From NCBI RefSeq assembly GCF_001548095.1, contig NZ_AP014815.1:2541656-2605655 (forward strand): a DNA stretch of 64,000 bases, written 5' to 3'. Shown one piece after another: positions 36,624 through 48,096 of the stretch. Positions within the stretch are counted from its first letter, which is position 1. Each line of letters begins with the position of its first letter. Origin of the DNA: Geminocystis sp. NIES-3708 (GTDB taxonomy: Bacteria > Cyanobacteriota > Cyanobacteriia > Cyanobacteriales > Cyanobacteriaceae). The notes under the pieces are model-generated. The model ran no database searches, was not told the origin of the DNA, and worked only from the letters and a program-made list of their open reading frames with translations. A program made the position numbers and the translations under genes.

Positions 36624-38675
36624 TTACTTTGCTTCACCAAAACGAGGAGTCATACAGTAAGGGCAATCCAACCATTGTTGTTCTAGTTCGGCATCACAAT
36701 TACTGCAGACTAAAGATGTTTTACGTTTTGCTTTTAATTCAGCTTCTAAACCCGAGTCTGTAAATGTAACCCTTTCCACTTCTTCTAAAGTTGTATGTCC
36801 TTGACGTACTAAGTTAAGACTATAAGCCAAAATCGTTGTCATGCCCTCTTCTACCGCAGCTTCTTTAATCATATCAGTGGTTGCCCCTTGATTGATCAGC
36901 TTTTCTAATCTTTCACTCATAACCATAAATTCATATACCCCAACCCTTCCTTTATAACCAGTGCCACCGCACTTCATACAAACTGTGCCATTAGCACTTG
37001 CTGTTTGTAGCTCTTCTCCTTTTAAACTTTTGGCACGATAAAAAGTCACTGATTCCTCATTAGATGCTAATAGTCCATAACGGGCTAATTCTTCCCTTGT
37101 AGGATTATAGGCTTCCTTACACTCACTACACACTCGACGCATTAAACGTTGAGCCAAAACCCCCAGTAAAGCTCCTGAAATCATAAAGGGTTCAACTCCC
37201 ATTTCATCTAAACGAGCGATCGCACCTGCGGCATCGTTAGTATGTAAAGTTGTTAAGACTAAGTGACCAGTTAAAGCTGCTTCAATAGCTGTTTTGGCGG
37301 TTTCTGCGTCTCTAGTTTCACCCACAAGAATAATATCAGGATCTTGACGCATAAATGCCCGTAGAATCGAAGCAAAGTTCATGCCTTTTTCTCGAATTAC
37401 TTGTACTTGAGTAATACCGGGTAAAGCATACTCAATAGGATCTTCCGCCGTGCTAATATTAACTCCAGGTTCATTTCTTTCCGCTAAAACTGAATATAAA
37501 CTGGTGGACTTACCTGAGCCTGTCGGTCCTGTAACTAAAATTAAACCAAAAGGACGACTAGCAATATCTCTTACTTTTGCTAAAGTTTCTTCGTCACTGA
37601 TGAGGAAGTTTAAACCTAATTGAGTAGCAGAGTTGTCTAGAATACGTAAACATACTTTTTCACCATAACGACTAGGTAAAGTATTCATCCGAAAATCGAC
37701 AGTGCGTCCCTGAAATTTGCGACGAATTTTACCATCTTGGGGTAAACGACGTTCAGAAATATCCAATTCCCCCATAATTTTGAAACGAGCAGTTACTGCG
37801 GGAATGATATGTTTGGGCAAAGTAAAATACTGTCGCAAAACCCCATCTTTACGTAAACGTACTCGGAAGTTTTCTTCTTGAGGTTCAACATGAATATCTG
37901 ATGCACCTTCTTGTATGGCTTTAATTAAAATTTTATTAACTAATTCAATTATGGGTGCTTGGTTTGCTTCACTATCGGAGGCTAAATCATCTCCGCCTTC
38001 TCCTTCTGCTTCATCTAAACTATTACTACCTAAATCATCGACAAGTCCACTAACATCTCCTAATCTTTCTAACTCTTGTATTTTCTCCTTCGCTTCTTTT
38101 AATTTTTGTCTTTCTTGTTGCTGTTCAAAATACTTAGTTAATAATTTATCGTAATCTTCCTCCGTAATTACGATACGCTGTAAACCTAAGTTTTTCGAAC
38201 GCAATAATTTTTTCATATCGTCCAAAGCCTGTAAATTATCAGGATTAACCATGGCAATGAGTAATACAGGAGGATCTTCTTCAATGCGTTTTAAAGGTAA
38301 TAATTTATGACGACGACAAATTTGAATCCCTACTACTGATTCAATTAAATCCGTCATTTGTTCGGAAGCAATTTCTTCCGATTCAGGATCTACACAATCA
38401 ACTCCGTAGAGTATTTTTAACTCAAAGAGATGATGTTTTTTATATTGCCTCACTAACTCAGGAGATAAGGCTCTCTGAGTCATTTCTTCCAATATTTTAA
38501 CAAGAGGTTTTTTCTGATTTCTAACTTCTACTAGAGCTTGTTTCAATTGATCTTTATCGATATAACCTGATTGAATTAACTTATTGCCAAAGGGATTAAA
38601 ATAATCTGGACTAACTAAAGCAGTTTTGAGTTTTTCTTGTTTTTGGGTTTGTGAGGAAATAGGAGTTTGAGTCAT
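36624..38675 (-). CDS. pilB: Type IV pilus assembly ATPase PilB
   Basis: PilB powers pilus extension and is needed for motility and DNA uptake. In 683 residues it has the N-terminal MshEN-type domain, an acidic linker (SNSLDEAEGEGGDDLAS), and the secretion ATPase. The ATPase motifs are GPTGSGKSTS (Walker A), the Asp box DIHVEPQ, DPDIILVGETRD (Walker B) and the His box TGHLVLTTLHTNDA. Two zinc sites follow: CSECKEAYN..CMKCGGTGYKG and a C-terminal CSNCDAELEQQWLDCPYC. ATG 38675 is preferred over the TTG nine bases upstream. pilT and pilC, often next, are not on this side. Confidence 0.96.
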   Translation of the reverse strand: MTQTPISSQTQKQEKLKTALVSPDYFNPFGNKLIQSGYIDKDQLKQALVEVRNQKKPLVKILEEMTQRALSPELVRQYKKHHLFELKILYGVDCVDPESEEIASEQMTDLIESVVGIQICRRHKLLPLKRIEEDPPVLLIAMVNPDNLQALDDMKKLLRSKNLGLQRIVITEEDYDKLLTKYFEQQQERQKLKEAKEKIQELERLGDVSGLVDDLGSNSLDEAEGEGGDDLASDSEANQAPIIELVNKILIKAIQEGASDIHVEPQEENFRVRLRKDGVLRQYFTLPKHIIPAVTARFKIMGELDISERRLPQDGKIRRKFQGRTVDFRMNTLPSRYGEKVCLRILDNSATQLGLNFLISDEETLAKVRDIASRPFGLILVTGPTGSGKSTSLYSVLAERNEPGVNISTAEDPIEYALPGITQVQVIREKGMNFASILRAFMRQDPDIILVGETRDAETAKTAIEAALTGHLVLTTLHTNDAAGAIARLDEMGVEPFMISGALLGVLAQRLMRRVCSECKEAYNPTREELARYGLLASNEESVTFYRAKSLKGEELQTASANGTVCMKCGGTGYKGRVGVYEFMVMSERLEKLINQGATTDMIKEAAVEEGMTTILAYSLNLVRQGHTTLEEVERVTFTDSGLEAELKAKRKTSLVCSNCDAELEQQWLDCPYCMTPRFGEAK

Positions 38676-39104
38676 GATATTCAATTAAGCTAAGGATTCG
38701 ATCAACGATAATGAAAAATAACTGTAGTATAAAATTAATGTGATTTTCAGCACAGACTATAACTTAAGCATGATCCTCAAGAAATGATAAGGTTATATTT
38801 TTAGAAATGAAACTATAAAAACTTAAATGGGTTGAAAAATTTTTGGTAACTGATATTATTCTATAATACTCGATTTTTGTATTTTTTTAATGTTTTATTT
38901 TAAAATACAAAAAGGTTTGGGAATCGTTAAGAAAGTACATTGCAACCATAGAAAATAAAATTTAGGTTTTCTCAACCGTGATTAAATAATTACTCATAAA
39001 CGAAACAAAAAGAAACTGATGTAAAAATTCTTACTTATTCTAGTACAATGTTATATGGACATAAAGAAAATAGTTTACTTTTTATAAGTAGAAAAATTGC
39101 AGTT
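38676..39104. other. Divergent intergenic region pilB-grpE
   Basis: This 430-base AT-rich region between divergent genes must carry the promoter of the heat-shock pair grpE-dnaK. No CIRCE inverted repeat (TTAGCACTC-N9-GAGTGCTAA) is seen. Confidence 0.5.
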
Positions 39105-39920
39105 ATGATGAGTGAAACGGACAACTACCCTGATTTAGAAAAAGAAATGGATATTACAAATAACCAAGAGTTGGTGTCTGAATCAGAAAATGCCTCCACA
39201 GTATCCGAAACTGATTTTGAATCAGATCGAGCCGATAATGAGTCAGTGAATGAAGAGGCAAATGATAATTCTACCCAAGAAGCAAACACTTCAGAAGATA
39301 CAAACATTGAATCACAAACGGATTCAGAGGATTCTGTGGTGAATGAATCTCCAATAGATGAAGCCACACAAACTCATATTACTTCTTTAGAAGCAGAAAT
39401 TGCCTCGTTAAAAGCACAATTAGAAGTCCAAACTGAACAAAATAAGAATATTCAAGGTCAATTTATGCGCTTAACCGCAGATTTTGATAATTTCCGCCGC
39501 CGCACAACTAAGGAAAAAGAAGAACTAGAGTTAATCATCAAGAAAAAAACGATCAATGAATTATTACCCGTAGTGGATAATTTTGAACGAGCTAGAACTC
39601 AAATTAAACCAGCTAATGACGGGGAAATGAATATTCATAAAAGCTATCAAGGAGTTTATAAAACTTTTGTAGATAGCTTGAAAAAAATTGGTGTATCTGC
39701 AATGCGTCCTGAAGGAGAGTCGTTTGATCCTAATTATCATGAAGCCATGTTAAGAGAACCGACTGACGAACATGAAGAAGGGATTGTCATGGAACAATTA
39801 GTCAGAGGCTATATGTTAAATGATTTAGTACTACGTCATGCCATGGTAAAAGTAGCTGCACCTCCAGAAAATAATTCTGAAGAAGCAGAAACAACCAATG
39901 ATGTGTCAGAAAGTAACTAA
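39105..39920 (+). CDS. grpE: Nucleotide exchange factor GrpE
   Basis: GrpE releases ADP from DnaK. An acidic, Ser/Glu-rich N-terminal half is followed by a long coiled coil ([24 protein letters not shown]) and the GrpE core [66 protein letters not shown] in order. I start at ATG 39105 (or 39108, MSETDNY); the frame is open back to an ATG at 39048. It is 84 bases ahead of dnaK. Confidence 0.96.
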   Translation: MMSETDNYPDLEKEMDITNNQELVSESENASTVSETDFESDRADNESVNEEANDNSTQEANTSEDTNIESQTDSEDSVVNESPIDEATQTHITSLEAEIASLKAQLEVQTEQNKNIQGQFMRLTADFDNFRRRTTKEKEELELIIKKKTINELLPVVDNFERARTQIKPANDGEMNIHKSYQGVYKTFVDSLKKIGVSAMRPEGESFDPNYHEAMLREPTDEHEEGIVMEQLVRGYMLNDLVLRHAMVKVAAPPENNSEEAETTNDVSESN

Positions 39921-40004
39921 GAAAATTGGTCTTAAATTTTAGGATCTGACTATAATGATATAACAATAGTTCAATCACAAAGTAAACCGCCATCACTGTT
40001 AGCT

Positions 40005-42023
40005 ATGGGAAAGGTCATCGGAATAGATTTAGGAACAACCAATAGTTGTGTAGCCGTTTTAGAAGGGGGCAAACCCATTGTCATAACCAATCAAGAAGGG
40101 TCTCGAACCACACCGAGTATTGTCGGTTTTGGAAAGGGAAATCAACGATTGGTTGGTCAACTGGCAAAAAGACAAGCTGTAACTAATGCTGAAAATACAG
40201 TGTACAGTATTAAGCGTTTTATTGGTCAACGATGGGAAGAAACAGAAGATGATCGTAAAAGAGTTACCTATAATTGCGTTATGGGAAAAGATCATACTGT
40301 TTGTGTGGATATTCAAGGCAAAAGTTATACCACGCAAGAAATTTCCGCGATGATTTTGCAAAAGTTGAAAACCGATGCCGAAACTTTCTTAGGAGAAGCA
40401 GTGACTCAGGCGGTGATTACTGTTCCTGCTTACTTTACTGATGCCCAAAGACAAGCTACAAAGGACGCTGGGGTGATAGCTGGTTTAGAAGTGATGCGTA
40501 TTATTAATGAACCCACAGCAGCCGCTTTAGCTTATGGTTTAGATAAACAAGACGAAGATCAACACGTTTTAGTTTTTGATTTAGGTGGTGGAACTTTTGA
40601 CGTTTCCATTTTACAGTTAGGTAATGGTATTTTTGAAGTTGTCTCTACTTCTGGGAATAATCAACTGGGAGGAGATGACTTTGATGCAGTGATTGTAGAT
40701 TGGTTAATTATTAAATTTAAACAACAAGAAGGTATTGATTTACGTTCAGATAAAATGGCTTTGCAACGTCTGCGAGAAGCCGCAGAAAAAGCAAAAATAG
40801 AGCTATCTAATATGGCAGAAACTTCCATCAACTTACCTTTTATTACGGCTGATGAAAGTGGTCCAAAACATTTAGAGTTAGAGTTATCTCGTCCTCAGTT
40901 AGAAGAATTGATAGCGGAGTTGGTCGCAGATATAACTCATCCGATGGAACAAGCATTAAAAGATTCTGGTTTAAGTCGAGATCAAATTGCTCGTATCGTG
41001 TTAGTGGGTGGCTCAACTCGTACCCCTGCCATTTCTGAGCAAATTGAAAAGTATTTTGGAAAAAATATCCCTATTGATAGATCTATTAATCCTGACGAAG
41101 CTGTAGCTTTAGGAGCGGCTGTTCAAGGAGGCGTATTGGGGGGAGAAGTGAGAAACTTATTATTGTTAGATGTAACTCCTTTATCTTTGGGATTAGAAAC
41201 CCTTGGGGAAGTTTTCACAAAAGTTATAGAAAGAAATACCACCATTCCCACGAGTCGTTCTCAGGTATTTTCTACTGCTATTGATGGACAAAGTTCAGTA
41301 GAAGTACACGTATTACAGGGTGAGAGGTCGATGGTTAAGGATAATAAAAGTTTAGGGAAATTTTTATTGACAGGTATTCCTCCTGCCCCTAGGGGAGTTC
41401 CACAAATTGAGGTATCTTTTGATATTGATGTGGATGGTATTTTAAAAGTATCAGCTAAGGATAAAGGTACAGGGCAAGAACAAAGTATTTTGATTACTAA
41501 TACTGGGGCTTTAAGTTCTTCGGAAATTGATACGATGAAAAATGAAGCCGAAAGATTTGCGGTAGAAGATCGCCGTAGAGTAGATTTGGTGGAAATCAAG
41601 AAACAATTAGATAGCTTGATGTATAGTTATGAGTTAACTTTAGACAAAAACCCTCATCTAATCAGTGCGGACTTAAAAAATCAAATCGAAATTGGTAAAC
41701 GCAAGGTTGATGAAGCCATTGAATCTCCATTAATTCCTGTTAGACAGGTAGAAGAATTAATGAGTGATTTTCGTAACTTAGTAGTTAATATAGGCGCTCA
41801 AGCTTATCAATCAGTTCAAAATCCGACTATTATTAGTAGTTTTGAAGGAGAAGGAAATACTCTTTATGAGTCTTTAGATAATGATGATGGTGATGATGAA
41901 TTTAAGAGCATTGAAGATGAAATTTTGAGCGGTTTAAGTCAAATTTCTGAAGATCCTAATGATTTTGATTTTGACTATGATAAAGATGAGACCATCACAG
42001 GTGATTATGAAACCGTTGATTAA
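40005..42023 (+). CDS. dnaK: Chaperone DnaK (DnaK2 type)
   Basis: The Hsp70 signatures are all present: [45 protein letters not shown], and the [14 protein letters not shown] region. The 672 residues end in an acidic tail ([18 protein letters not shown]) in place of EEVD. Pairing with grpE identifies the main stress DnaK of cyanobacteria. No dnaJ follows; the next gene is on the other strand. Confidence 0.98.
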   Translation: MGKVIGIDLGTTNSCVAVLEGGKPIVITNQEGSRTTPSIVGFGKGNQRLVGQLAKRQAVTNAENTVYSIKRFIGQRWEETEDDRKRVTYNCVMGKDHTVCVDIQGKSYTTQEISAMILQKLKTDAETFLGEAVTQAVITVPAYFTDAQRQATKDAGVIAGLEVMRIINEPTAAALAYGLDKQDEDQHVLVFDLGGGTFDVSILQLGNGIFEVVSTSGNNQLGGDDFDAVIVDWLIIKFKQQEGIDLRSDKMALQRLREAAEKAKIELSNMAETSINLPFITADESGPKHLELELSRPQLEELIAELVADITHPMEQALKDSGLSRDQIARIVLVGGSTRTPAISEQIEKYFGKNIPIDRSINPDEAVALGAAVQGGVLGGEVRNLLLLDVTPLSLGLETLGEVFTKVIERNTTIPTSRSQVFSTAIDGQSSVEVHVLQGERSMVKDNKSLGKFLLTGIPPAPRGVPQIEVSFDIDVDGILKVSAKDKGTGQEQSILITNTGALSSSEIDTMKNEAERFAVEDRRRVDLVEIKKQLDSLMYSYELTLDKNPHLISADLKNQIEIGKRKVDEAIESPLIPVRQVEELMSDFRNLVVNIGAQAYQSVQNPTIISSFEGEGNTLYESLDNDDGDDEFKSIEDEILSGLSQISEDPNDFDFDYDKDETITGDYETVD

Positions 42024-42043
42024 TAATCAGGAATTATCAATTG

Positions 42044-45000
42044 TCAACTATATTTTTGTAACTGTTCATCAATAAATCTTGTGGCATCTTGGGCATTCAT
42101 GGGTTTAGAGTATAAATATCCCTGTCCGTAGTTACAGTTTACTTTTTGTAATATTTCCTCTTGAACTTTAGTCTCTATACCTTCAGCAACCACATCTAAA
42201 GATAAGTTATGAGCTAAAGTGACAATGGCTTCGACAATAGGATGTTTTTGATTAAGATGAATTAAGGGTTGAATAAATGCTCGATCAATTTTTAGGGTAT
42301 TAAAAGGCAAACGATGAAGATAACTCAGGGAAGAATATCCTGTACCAAAATCATCAAGAGAAATTTTTAAATTACGAGATTGAATTTGATCTAAAATTTG
42401 TTTAGCATGATCATAATTATTCATTAAAATTGTTTCCGTAATTTCTATTTTTAAAAGATGAGGATTTACTTTCGTTGTCGCCAAAATTTCATCAATTTCT
42501 TTCAAAAAATCAGAGTAAAGTAATTGTTTACTAGAGACATTTACCGCCGTAAATAAATTTAATTGAGGATATTTATTTTGCCATTCTTTAATTTGTGTTG
42601 CCCCCGTGTATAAAATCCATTTTCCCAGAGCAATAATTAATCCTGTTTCTTCAGCAATGGGTATAAATTCTACAGGGGAAATAAATCCATGAATAGGGCT
42701 TATCCAACGAATTAGGGCTTCAAATCCCGCAATAATTCCTGTTTTTAAGTTAATAATTGGTTGATAATAAAGTTCTAATTCTTGATTTTCTAATGCTTTT
42801 CTTAATGCTGATTCTAAAGTTAATCTTTTTACTAAATCTGTGTGCATGGTAGGAGTGAAAACGATATAACAATTACGCCCATTTTCTTTTGCTTGATACA
42901 TCGCTAAATCGGCATCTCTAATCATTTCCTCTGCTTTATGATAACCAAAAGAACTTAATGTGATGCCAATACTTACAGAAGAAAAAACATTTTGTCCATG
43001 TAATACAGTACTAATCTTACAGCTATTCAGAATGTTTGTTGCAATATTATAGCTTTCTTGTTCTGATTTTATATCAGGTAAAAATACTACAAATTCATCA
43101 CCACTAATACGGGCAACAGTATCATTTTCTTCAACACAATTTACGATTTGATCTGTGATTAAAGTTAATAATTCATCTCCTATTTTATGACCTAAACTAT
43201 CATTAATTTTTTTAAAATCATCTACATCAATTAATAAAATTGCACATAAACTATGAGAACTTTTAGATCTATTAAGAAATTGTTTTAATCTATCCATTAA
43301 AAGAAAGCGGTTAGGTAATCCTGTTAATTTGTCATGAAATGCATCATAAAATATTTGCTCTTCCATAATTTTTAACTCAGAAATATCTATAATTTGTTGA
43401 ATAAATTGGATAATTTCTCCTTGATTATTTCTTAACGCAGTGACATTAACAATAGTATAAACTACTAAACCATTATAGGCTAAAAATCTTCTTTCTTGAC
43501 TGTCTTGATCTAAATATTCTGCAATAATTTTCTGTTTAAATAATGCACATTTTTCTCGATCATCAGGATGACATAAATTGATTTCTTCTTGATTAATAAT
43601 ATCTGAAAGAGGATATTTTAAAAGCTCAGAAAAAGATTGGTTGACTTGAATTATTTTTCCTTGTAAATCACTAATCATCATCCCAATCGGTGCAAGTTCA
43701 AATATTAATCTAAATTCTTCTTCACTTTTTTCTAATGCTTTTTGAATTTTTGTTCTATTAGTAATATCAGTGATAATTCCATCAATACTAATAACATTAT
43801 TATTTTCATCATAAACAACATAAGCTCGATCTCTAACATATTTTTCTTCTTTATTAGGTAATAAAATTCTATATTCTATATCATGAGATTGAAGATTATC
43901 TCCTAATAATGAAATATTAAATAAATTGGAATAAATTTCTTTTATTTGTTGTTTTTGTTGAGGATGAATTAATTCTAACCAATAAGCTCTTTTTTGAAAA
44001 AAATATGATAATGGAGACTTAAATAAAACTTCAGCGGCCTGATTTATATAGATTAATTGTAAAGTTTGAGGATGAATTGACCAAATGACGTCTTCTAAAG
44101 AAAAAAGCATATTTTTAAGTCTTTCCTGACTTTCTTCTAAAGCAATATTTATTTGTTGTTTTTCTAATTCTTTTTCTTGCTCTAATATTATTCTAACTAT
44201 TTCTTGACAAATAGATTCAATTAAAGTATCTTGGTAACTTAATTTATATTGGCTATTCTTTAAGTTAAATAAATGAAGAACCCCATAATTATTTTGATTA
44301 ATAAAAATCGGTGTACCTAAATAAAAATTAATATTTAATTCTTTAGATATTAACTGTTTTAACAATAAACTATTATCAGAAACTTGCTCGTAATAAATAG
44401 TTTTTCCTTCTTTTAAAACTTCATGAGATAAAGTATTAATAAAAGAATTTTCTTTATCGAAAATATTGTTTTCTAGGAGGGAATTAAATGCACCAATAAT
44501 ACTATATCTATTGATAAAACATTCTGAAACAATTATTATATCTATATCTAAAGTTTTACTAACTTTTTTCAAATAAAAGTTTAGACGATCATCTACATTT
44601 TCATAACTAATATTATTGAGTTGATTAATTAAATATAATTGATTTTTAATAGATTCCAATTCTTTCGTTTTTATAATTAATTCTTGTTCAAGATTATTTT
44701 CTTTAAGAGTATTTTTATAATATAAGGTTTCTAGTTTGAAAATATGTTCTAGTGCTTTTTCTATAGTTGTTTTAATTTCCGTTATAAAATATCTTTCTGG
44801 TTCATTAAAATTATTATTTTCTTGACTATATAAACCAATAATTGCCTGTATTTTATTAGTAATAGGGTTAGTAATATTAAAAATAATTCCTGAATTTAAA
44901 AAATCTTTTTTATCAATAAATATATCACTTTGTTTATTTTTTAAATCTTCTTTTTGTTCAACGATTAATTTTTCATCTGGAGGATAAATATTAACTAATT

Positions 45001-45403
45001 CATTTTTTAAATCAGTAATTTGATAATTATTTATATCCTCATTATTCCATCCTTTTCCATGTCTTAAAATAAACTTATTCTCTACAGAAGAAAATTCTAA
45101 TAAATAACTAAATTGTATATTTAAGTTATCATTGATAATATTCATGGTTTGCTCATAAATATCTGATAAATTATGATAGTTTAAAATAAGATCTTTAATC
45201 TTTAATAGTATATAGTAATATTTTTGTTTAATAATTCTTTGAGCTTCTTTTTGTTGTAGTTCTAATAAATAATGTTTATAAGTGTCTTTTTCGAGAATAA
45301 GTGATACATTCATTTTTTTCAATTTATTTATATAATAAATAGATAAATAATTGATTAAAATAATTACAAGTATAATAATTAAGAAAAATAAAAAATTGCC
45401 CAT
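42044..45403 (-). CDS. Membrane-anchored GAF-PAS-PAS-GGDEF-EAL protein
   Basis: The 1119-residue sensor begins with one transmembrane helix (FLFFLIIILVIILINYLSIYY). Coiled coil and two GAF-like regions (about 60-210 and 260-405), PAS at about 430-550 and 563-680, GGDEF from 693 (DKLTGLPNR; active site SGDEF near 768) and EAL from about 870 (EALIRW near 896; DDFGTGYSSLSYL) follow. It makes and/or breaks cyclic di-GMP in response to bound ligands. The cyclase site has Ser for the first Gly, a tolerated change. The EAL metal residues (E in EAL, DDFGTGYSS, E in EGIET) are kept, so phosphodiesterase activity is likely. Confidence 0.9.
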   Translation of the reverse strand: MGNFLFFLIIILVIILINYLSIYYINKLKKMNVSLILEKDTYKHYLLELQQKEAQRIIKQKYYYILLKIKDLILNYHNLSDIYEQTMNIINDNLNIQFSYLLEFSSVENKFILRHGKGWNNEDINNYQITDLKNELVNIYPPDEKLIVEQKEDLKNKQSDIFIDKKDFLNSGIIFNITNPITNKIQAIIGLYSQENNNFNEPERYFITEIKTTIEKALEHIFKLETLYYKNTLKENNLEQELIIKTKELESIKNQLYLINQLNNISYENVDDRLNFYLKKVSKTLDIDIIIVSECFINRYSIIGAFNSLLENNIFDKENSFINTLSHEVLKEGKTIYYEQVSDNSLLLKQLISKELNINFYLGTPIFINQNNYGVLHLFNLKNSQYKLSYQDTLIESICQEIVRIILEQEKELEKQQINIALEESQERLKNMLFSLEDVIWSIHPQTLQLIYINQAAEVLFKSPLSYFFQKRAYWLELIHPQQKQQIKEIYSNLFNISLLGDNLQSHDIEYRILLPNKEEKYVRDRAYVVYDENNNVISIDGIITDITNRTKIQKALEKSEEEFRLIFELAPIGMMISDLQGKIIQVNQSFSELLKYPLSDIINQEEINLCHPDDREKCALFKQKIIAEYLDQDSQERRFLAYNGLVVYTIVNVTALRNNQGEIIQFIQQIIDISELKIMEEQIFYDAFHDKLTGLPNRFLLMDRLKQFLNRSKSSHSLCAILLIDVDDFKKINDSLGHKIGDELLTLITDQIVNCVEENDTVARISGDEFVVFLPDIKSEQESYNIATNILNSCKISTVLHGQNVFSSVSIGITLSSFGYHKAEEMIRDADLAMYQAKENGRNCYIVFTPTMHTDLVKRLTLESALRKALENQELELYYQPIINLKTGIIAGFEALIRWISPIHGFISPVEFIPIAEETGLIIALGKWILYTGATQIKEWQNKYPQLNLFTAVNVSSKQLLYSDFLKEIDEILATTKVNPHLLKIEITETILMNNYDHAKQILDQIQSRNLKISLDDFGTGYSSLSYLHRLPFNTLKIDRAFIQPLIHLNQKHPIVEAIVTLAHNLSLDVVAEGIETKVQEEILQKVNCNYGQGYLYSKPMNAQDATRFIDEQLQKYS

Positions 45404-45683
45404 TTTAAGGAAATAATGAGTAGATATATTTTAAAATTGATGGAATTCTTATATCTGTTATGAGCTAAATATCAATTTTTTTTGATATTAGCCTGACACA
45501 ATTGAACAGTCCTTTTTCATGGTAATGGTTTACACAGAGATTAATCAAGAATTGATTGTTAAATTTACAACTGTTCTGTGTTTTAAATCTATTATAATTC
45601 AAGATAAAATTTCTGGCTCTATGGTCAAAATAAAGATAATGAATGATAATAAACAATGAAATAATGGTTAATTATAAAAATGT

Positions 45684-46643
45684 ATGGGCTATAAAACAGA
45701 AAAAGAAACTGCTATTTTTGCTGTAATTCAAGCGGCTAAATTATGTCAACAAGTTTGTCAAGAGATTCCCCCAGCGTTGGCAAAACAAGATAAAAGTCCA
45801 GTTACGGTGGCAGATTTCGGTTCTCAGGCTATAATTTGTAAAGCATTAAAAGAAGTTTTTCCTGATACTTCCATTGTTGGTGAGGAAGATGCCCAAGAAT
45901 TGAGACAAGATATTAACCAAGATACTGTAGCAAAAATTACTCACTATGTACAAAATATTATTCCTAATGCTACTTCTAATGACATTTTAGATTGGATAGA
46001 TTATGGAAATGGGACTATTACTAATCGTTTTTGGACTTTAGATCCTATTGATGGCACAAAAGGGTTTTTACGTCAAGATCAATATGCGATCGCTTTAGCC
46101 TTAATTGAAGATGGAGAGGTAAAATTAGGAATTTTAGGATGTCCTGCTTTAAGTTTAAATGATGGTGAAAAAGGATTAATTTTCGTTGCGGTGAAAGGAG
46201 AAGGTAGTTATAAAATGACTTTAACAGGAAAGAATGCAACTAAATTACAGGTAGTTTCTAATGATGACATTAGTCGTTTACGTTTTGTAGAAGGAGTTGA
46301 AGCCAATCATGGCAATCAAGAAAAACAAAATGCTATTGCCAAAGCTGTGGGTATCACCTCCGATTCTATCAGAGTAGATTCTCAGGCTAAATATGGTATT
46401 GTCGCAGCTGGAGAAGCGGCTTTATATCTTAGATTACCTTCCCCTAAATATCCTGATTATAGAGAAAATATATGGGATCATGCCGCTGGTTCGATTGTAG
46501 TGGAAGAAGCAGGTGGAAAAGTTACAGATATGACAGGTAAACCCTTAGAATTTGCCACTGCCAATAAAATGAATGATAATAGAGGAGTCGTAGTAAGTAA
46601 TGGCTTAATTCATGATTTAGTCATTAAAGCCTTAAACAATTAA
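45684..46643 (+). CDS. 3'(2'),5'-bisphosphate nucleotidase, CysQ/Hal2 type
   Basis: Inositol-monophosphatase fold with lithium-sensitive metal sites: VGEEDAQEL, WTLDPIDGTKGFLRQDQYAIALALI and the C-terminal ENIWDHAAGSIVVEEAGGKVTD. The 319 residues match the Hal2-like nucleotidases that turn PAP into AMP, clearing the by-product of sulfate assimilation. SPVTVADFGSQAII at the N-terminus is typical. It is a single gene upstream of ktrB; high salt inhibits PAP phosphatases in general, so the neighbourhood may be meaningful. Confidence 0.92.
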   Translation: MGYKTEKETAIFAVIQAAKLCQQVCQEIPPALAKQDKSPVTVADFGSQAIICKALKEVFPDTSIVGEEDAQELRQDINQDTVAKITHYVQNIIPNATSNDILDWIDYGNGTITNRFWTLDPIDGTKGFLRQDQYAIALALIEDGEVKLGILGCPALSLNDGEKGLIFVAVKGEGSYKMTLTGKNATKLQVVSNDDISRLRFVEGVEANHGNQEKQNAIAKAVGITSDSIRVDSQAKYGIVAAGEAALYLRLPSPKYPDYRENIWDHAAGSIVVEEAGGKVTDMTGKPLEFATANKMNDNRGVVVSNGLIHDLVIKALNN

Positions 46644-46752
46644 GAATAAAAAAGAAGAGAAGAAGAGGAAAGAAGGAAAAAAGATTTAATTTATCTTTAC
46701 CTTTTACCCTTTGCCTTCTTTAATTGTTAATTATTAATTATTAATTAAATAA

Positions 46753-48090
46753 ATGACTATCGCCAGAACAATTTGTTTAGGGTTTATTTTTGTAATACTT
46801 AGTGGCAGTTGCTTGTTAATGATGCCTTTTTCGACAACCACAGGGGAATGGGGTAGTTTTATCACAGCATTATTTACTTCCACATCTGCTGTGTGTGTCA
46901 CAGGCTTAATTGTTGTTGACACAGGTACTTATTTTTCCTTTTGGGGTCAATTATTTATTATTATTTTGATTCAGATAGGAGGGTTAGGTTATATGATTAC
47001 TACTACCTTCTTAATCCTATTAATCGGCAAAAAATTTGATTTTAGGCAAAAAATAGCTATAAATGACTCATTTGATCGACCTTTTTTACAAGGAAGTCGT
47101 AATTTAATCATATCAGTCTTTGCTACTACATTTATTTTAGAATTAGTCGCTATTATTTGCTTGTTTCCTGTCTTTGCTAATGATTATGGCATAAGACAGG
47201 GGTTGTGGTTCGCCATTTTTCATACAGTTAGTGCATGGAATAATGCAGGATTTAGTATATTTTTTGATAATCTTATGGGTTATCACAGCTCTATTCCTGT
47301 TAACTTAGTTATTACTAGCTTAATTATTTTTGGTGGTATTGGTTATCAAGTAATCATTGAATTTTATTTTTGGATTATTGATAAATTTAACCTCAAAAAA
47401 CATCATAAATACGAATTTTCCCTTAACTTTAAAGTTGTAACAACCACCACTATTTTATTATTATTATTTGGTACGATCGCATTTTATATCACCGAATATC
47501 ATAATGACAATACTTTTGCCACTTTTCCAGTACAAGAAAAAATGATTACCGCATGGTTTCAGTCTGTCACGACAAGAACAGCGGGTTTTAATACAATTGA
47601 TATTGGCAAAATGACGACGGCAGGTTTATTTATTTCTATCGGCTTAATGTTTGTGGGAGCAAGTCCTAGTGGCACCGGTGGCGGCATAAAAACTACGACT
47701 TTAAGTATTTTGATCAATAGTACTAGATCTGTATTGCGAGGACAGGAAAATGTGGTAATGTACGAACGAGAAGTACCAGTATCTCTCATCTTAAAAGCGA
47801 CAGCCGTAGTTTTTGGTTCTGCGATAACTGTAGTGATAATGACATTTACCATTTCTTTAATTCACCCTGACTTTCAATTTATTGATATTTTGTTTGAAGT
47901 GGTATCTGCCTTTGCGACTGTTGGTTTATCTACAGGTATTACCGCTAGTTTATCTACTTTTGCAAAATTGGCATTAGTCTTAACAATGTATTTAGGACGA
48001 GTAGGAGTATTATTATTTATGGCAGCCATTATAGGTGATCCCCGACCTAGTCGAATCCAATATCCCGAAGAAAATCTGTTAGTAGGTTAA
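46753..48090 (+). CDS. ktrB: Potassium/sodium uptake permease KtrB
   Basis: KtrB/TrkH proteins have four M1-P-M2 units, each with a selectivity-filter Gly. Visible filter loops are STSAVCVTGLIVVDT, SAWNNAGFSIF, TTRTAGFNTID and SAFATVGLSTGIT. The 445 residues fit KtrB. It works with the RCK subunit KtrA encoded six bases downstream, providing K+ uptake under osmotic stress in the inner membrane. Confidence 0.95.
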   Translation: MTIARTICLGFIFVILSGSCLLMMPFSTTTGEWGSFITALFTSTSAVCVTGLIVVDTGTYFSFWGQLFIIILIQIGGLGYMITTTFLILLIGKKFDFRQKIAINDSFDRPFLQGSRNLIISVFATTFILELVAIICLFPVFANDYGIRQGLWFAIFHTVSAWNNAGFSIFFDNLMGYHSSIPVNLVITSLIIFGGIGYQVIIEFYFWIIDKFNLKKHHKYEFSLNFKVVTTTTILLLLFGTIAFYITEYHNDNTFATFPVQEKMITAWFQSVTTRTAGFNTIDIGKMTTAGLFISIGLMFVGASPSGTGGGIKTTTLSILINSTRSVLRGQENVVMYEREVPVSLILKATAVVFGSAITVVIMTFTISLIHPDFQFIDILFEVVSAFATVGLSTGITASLSTFAKLALVLTMYLGRVGVLLFMAAIIGDPRPSRIQYPEENLLVG

Positions 48091-48096
48091 AATTCT

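Noticed and set aside
36382-36660. 92-codon frame around tRNA-Ala
   Set aside because: It reads through the tRNA; the apparent protein is a tRNA translation.
38676-39104. CIRCE heat-shock operator before grpE
   Set aside because: The inverted repeat was looked for and not found.
39125-39367. Minus-strand Ser-rich frame within grpE
   Set aside because: It is the antisense of the acidic GrpE N-terminus.
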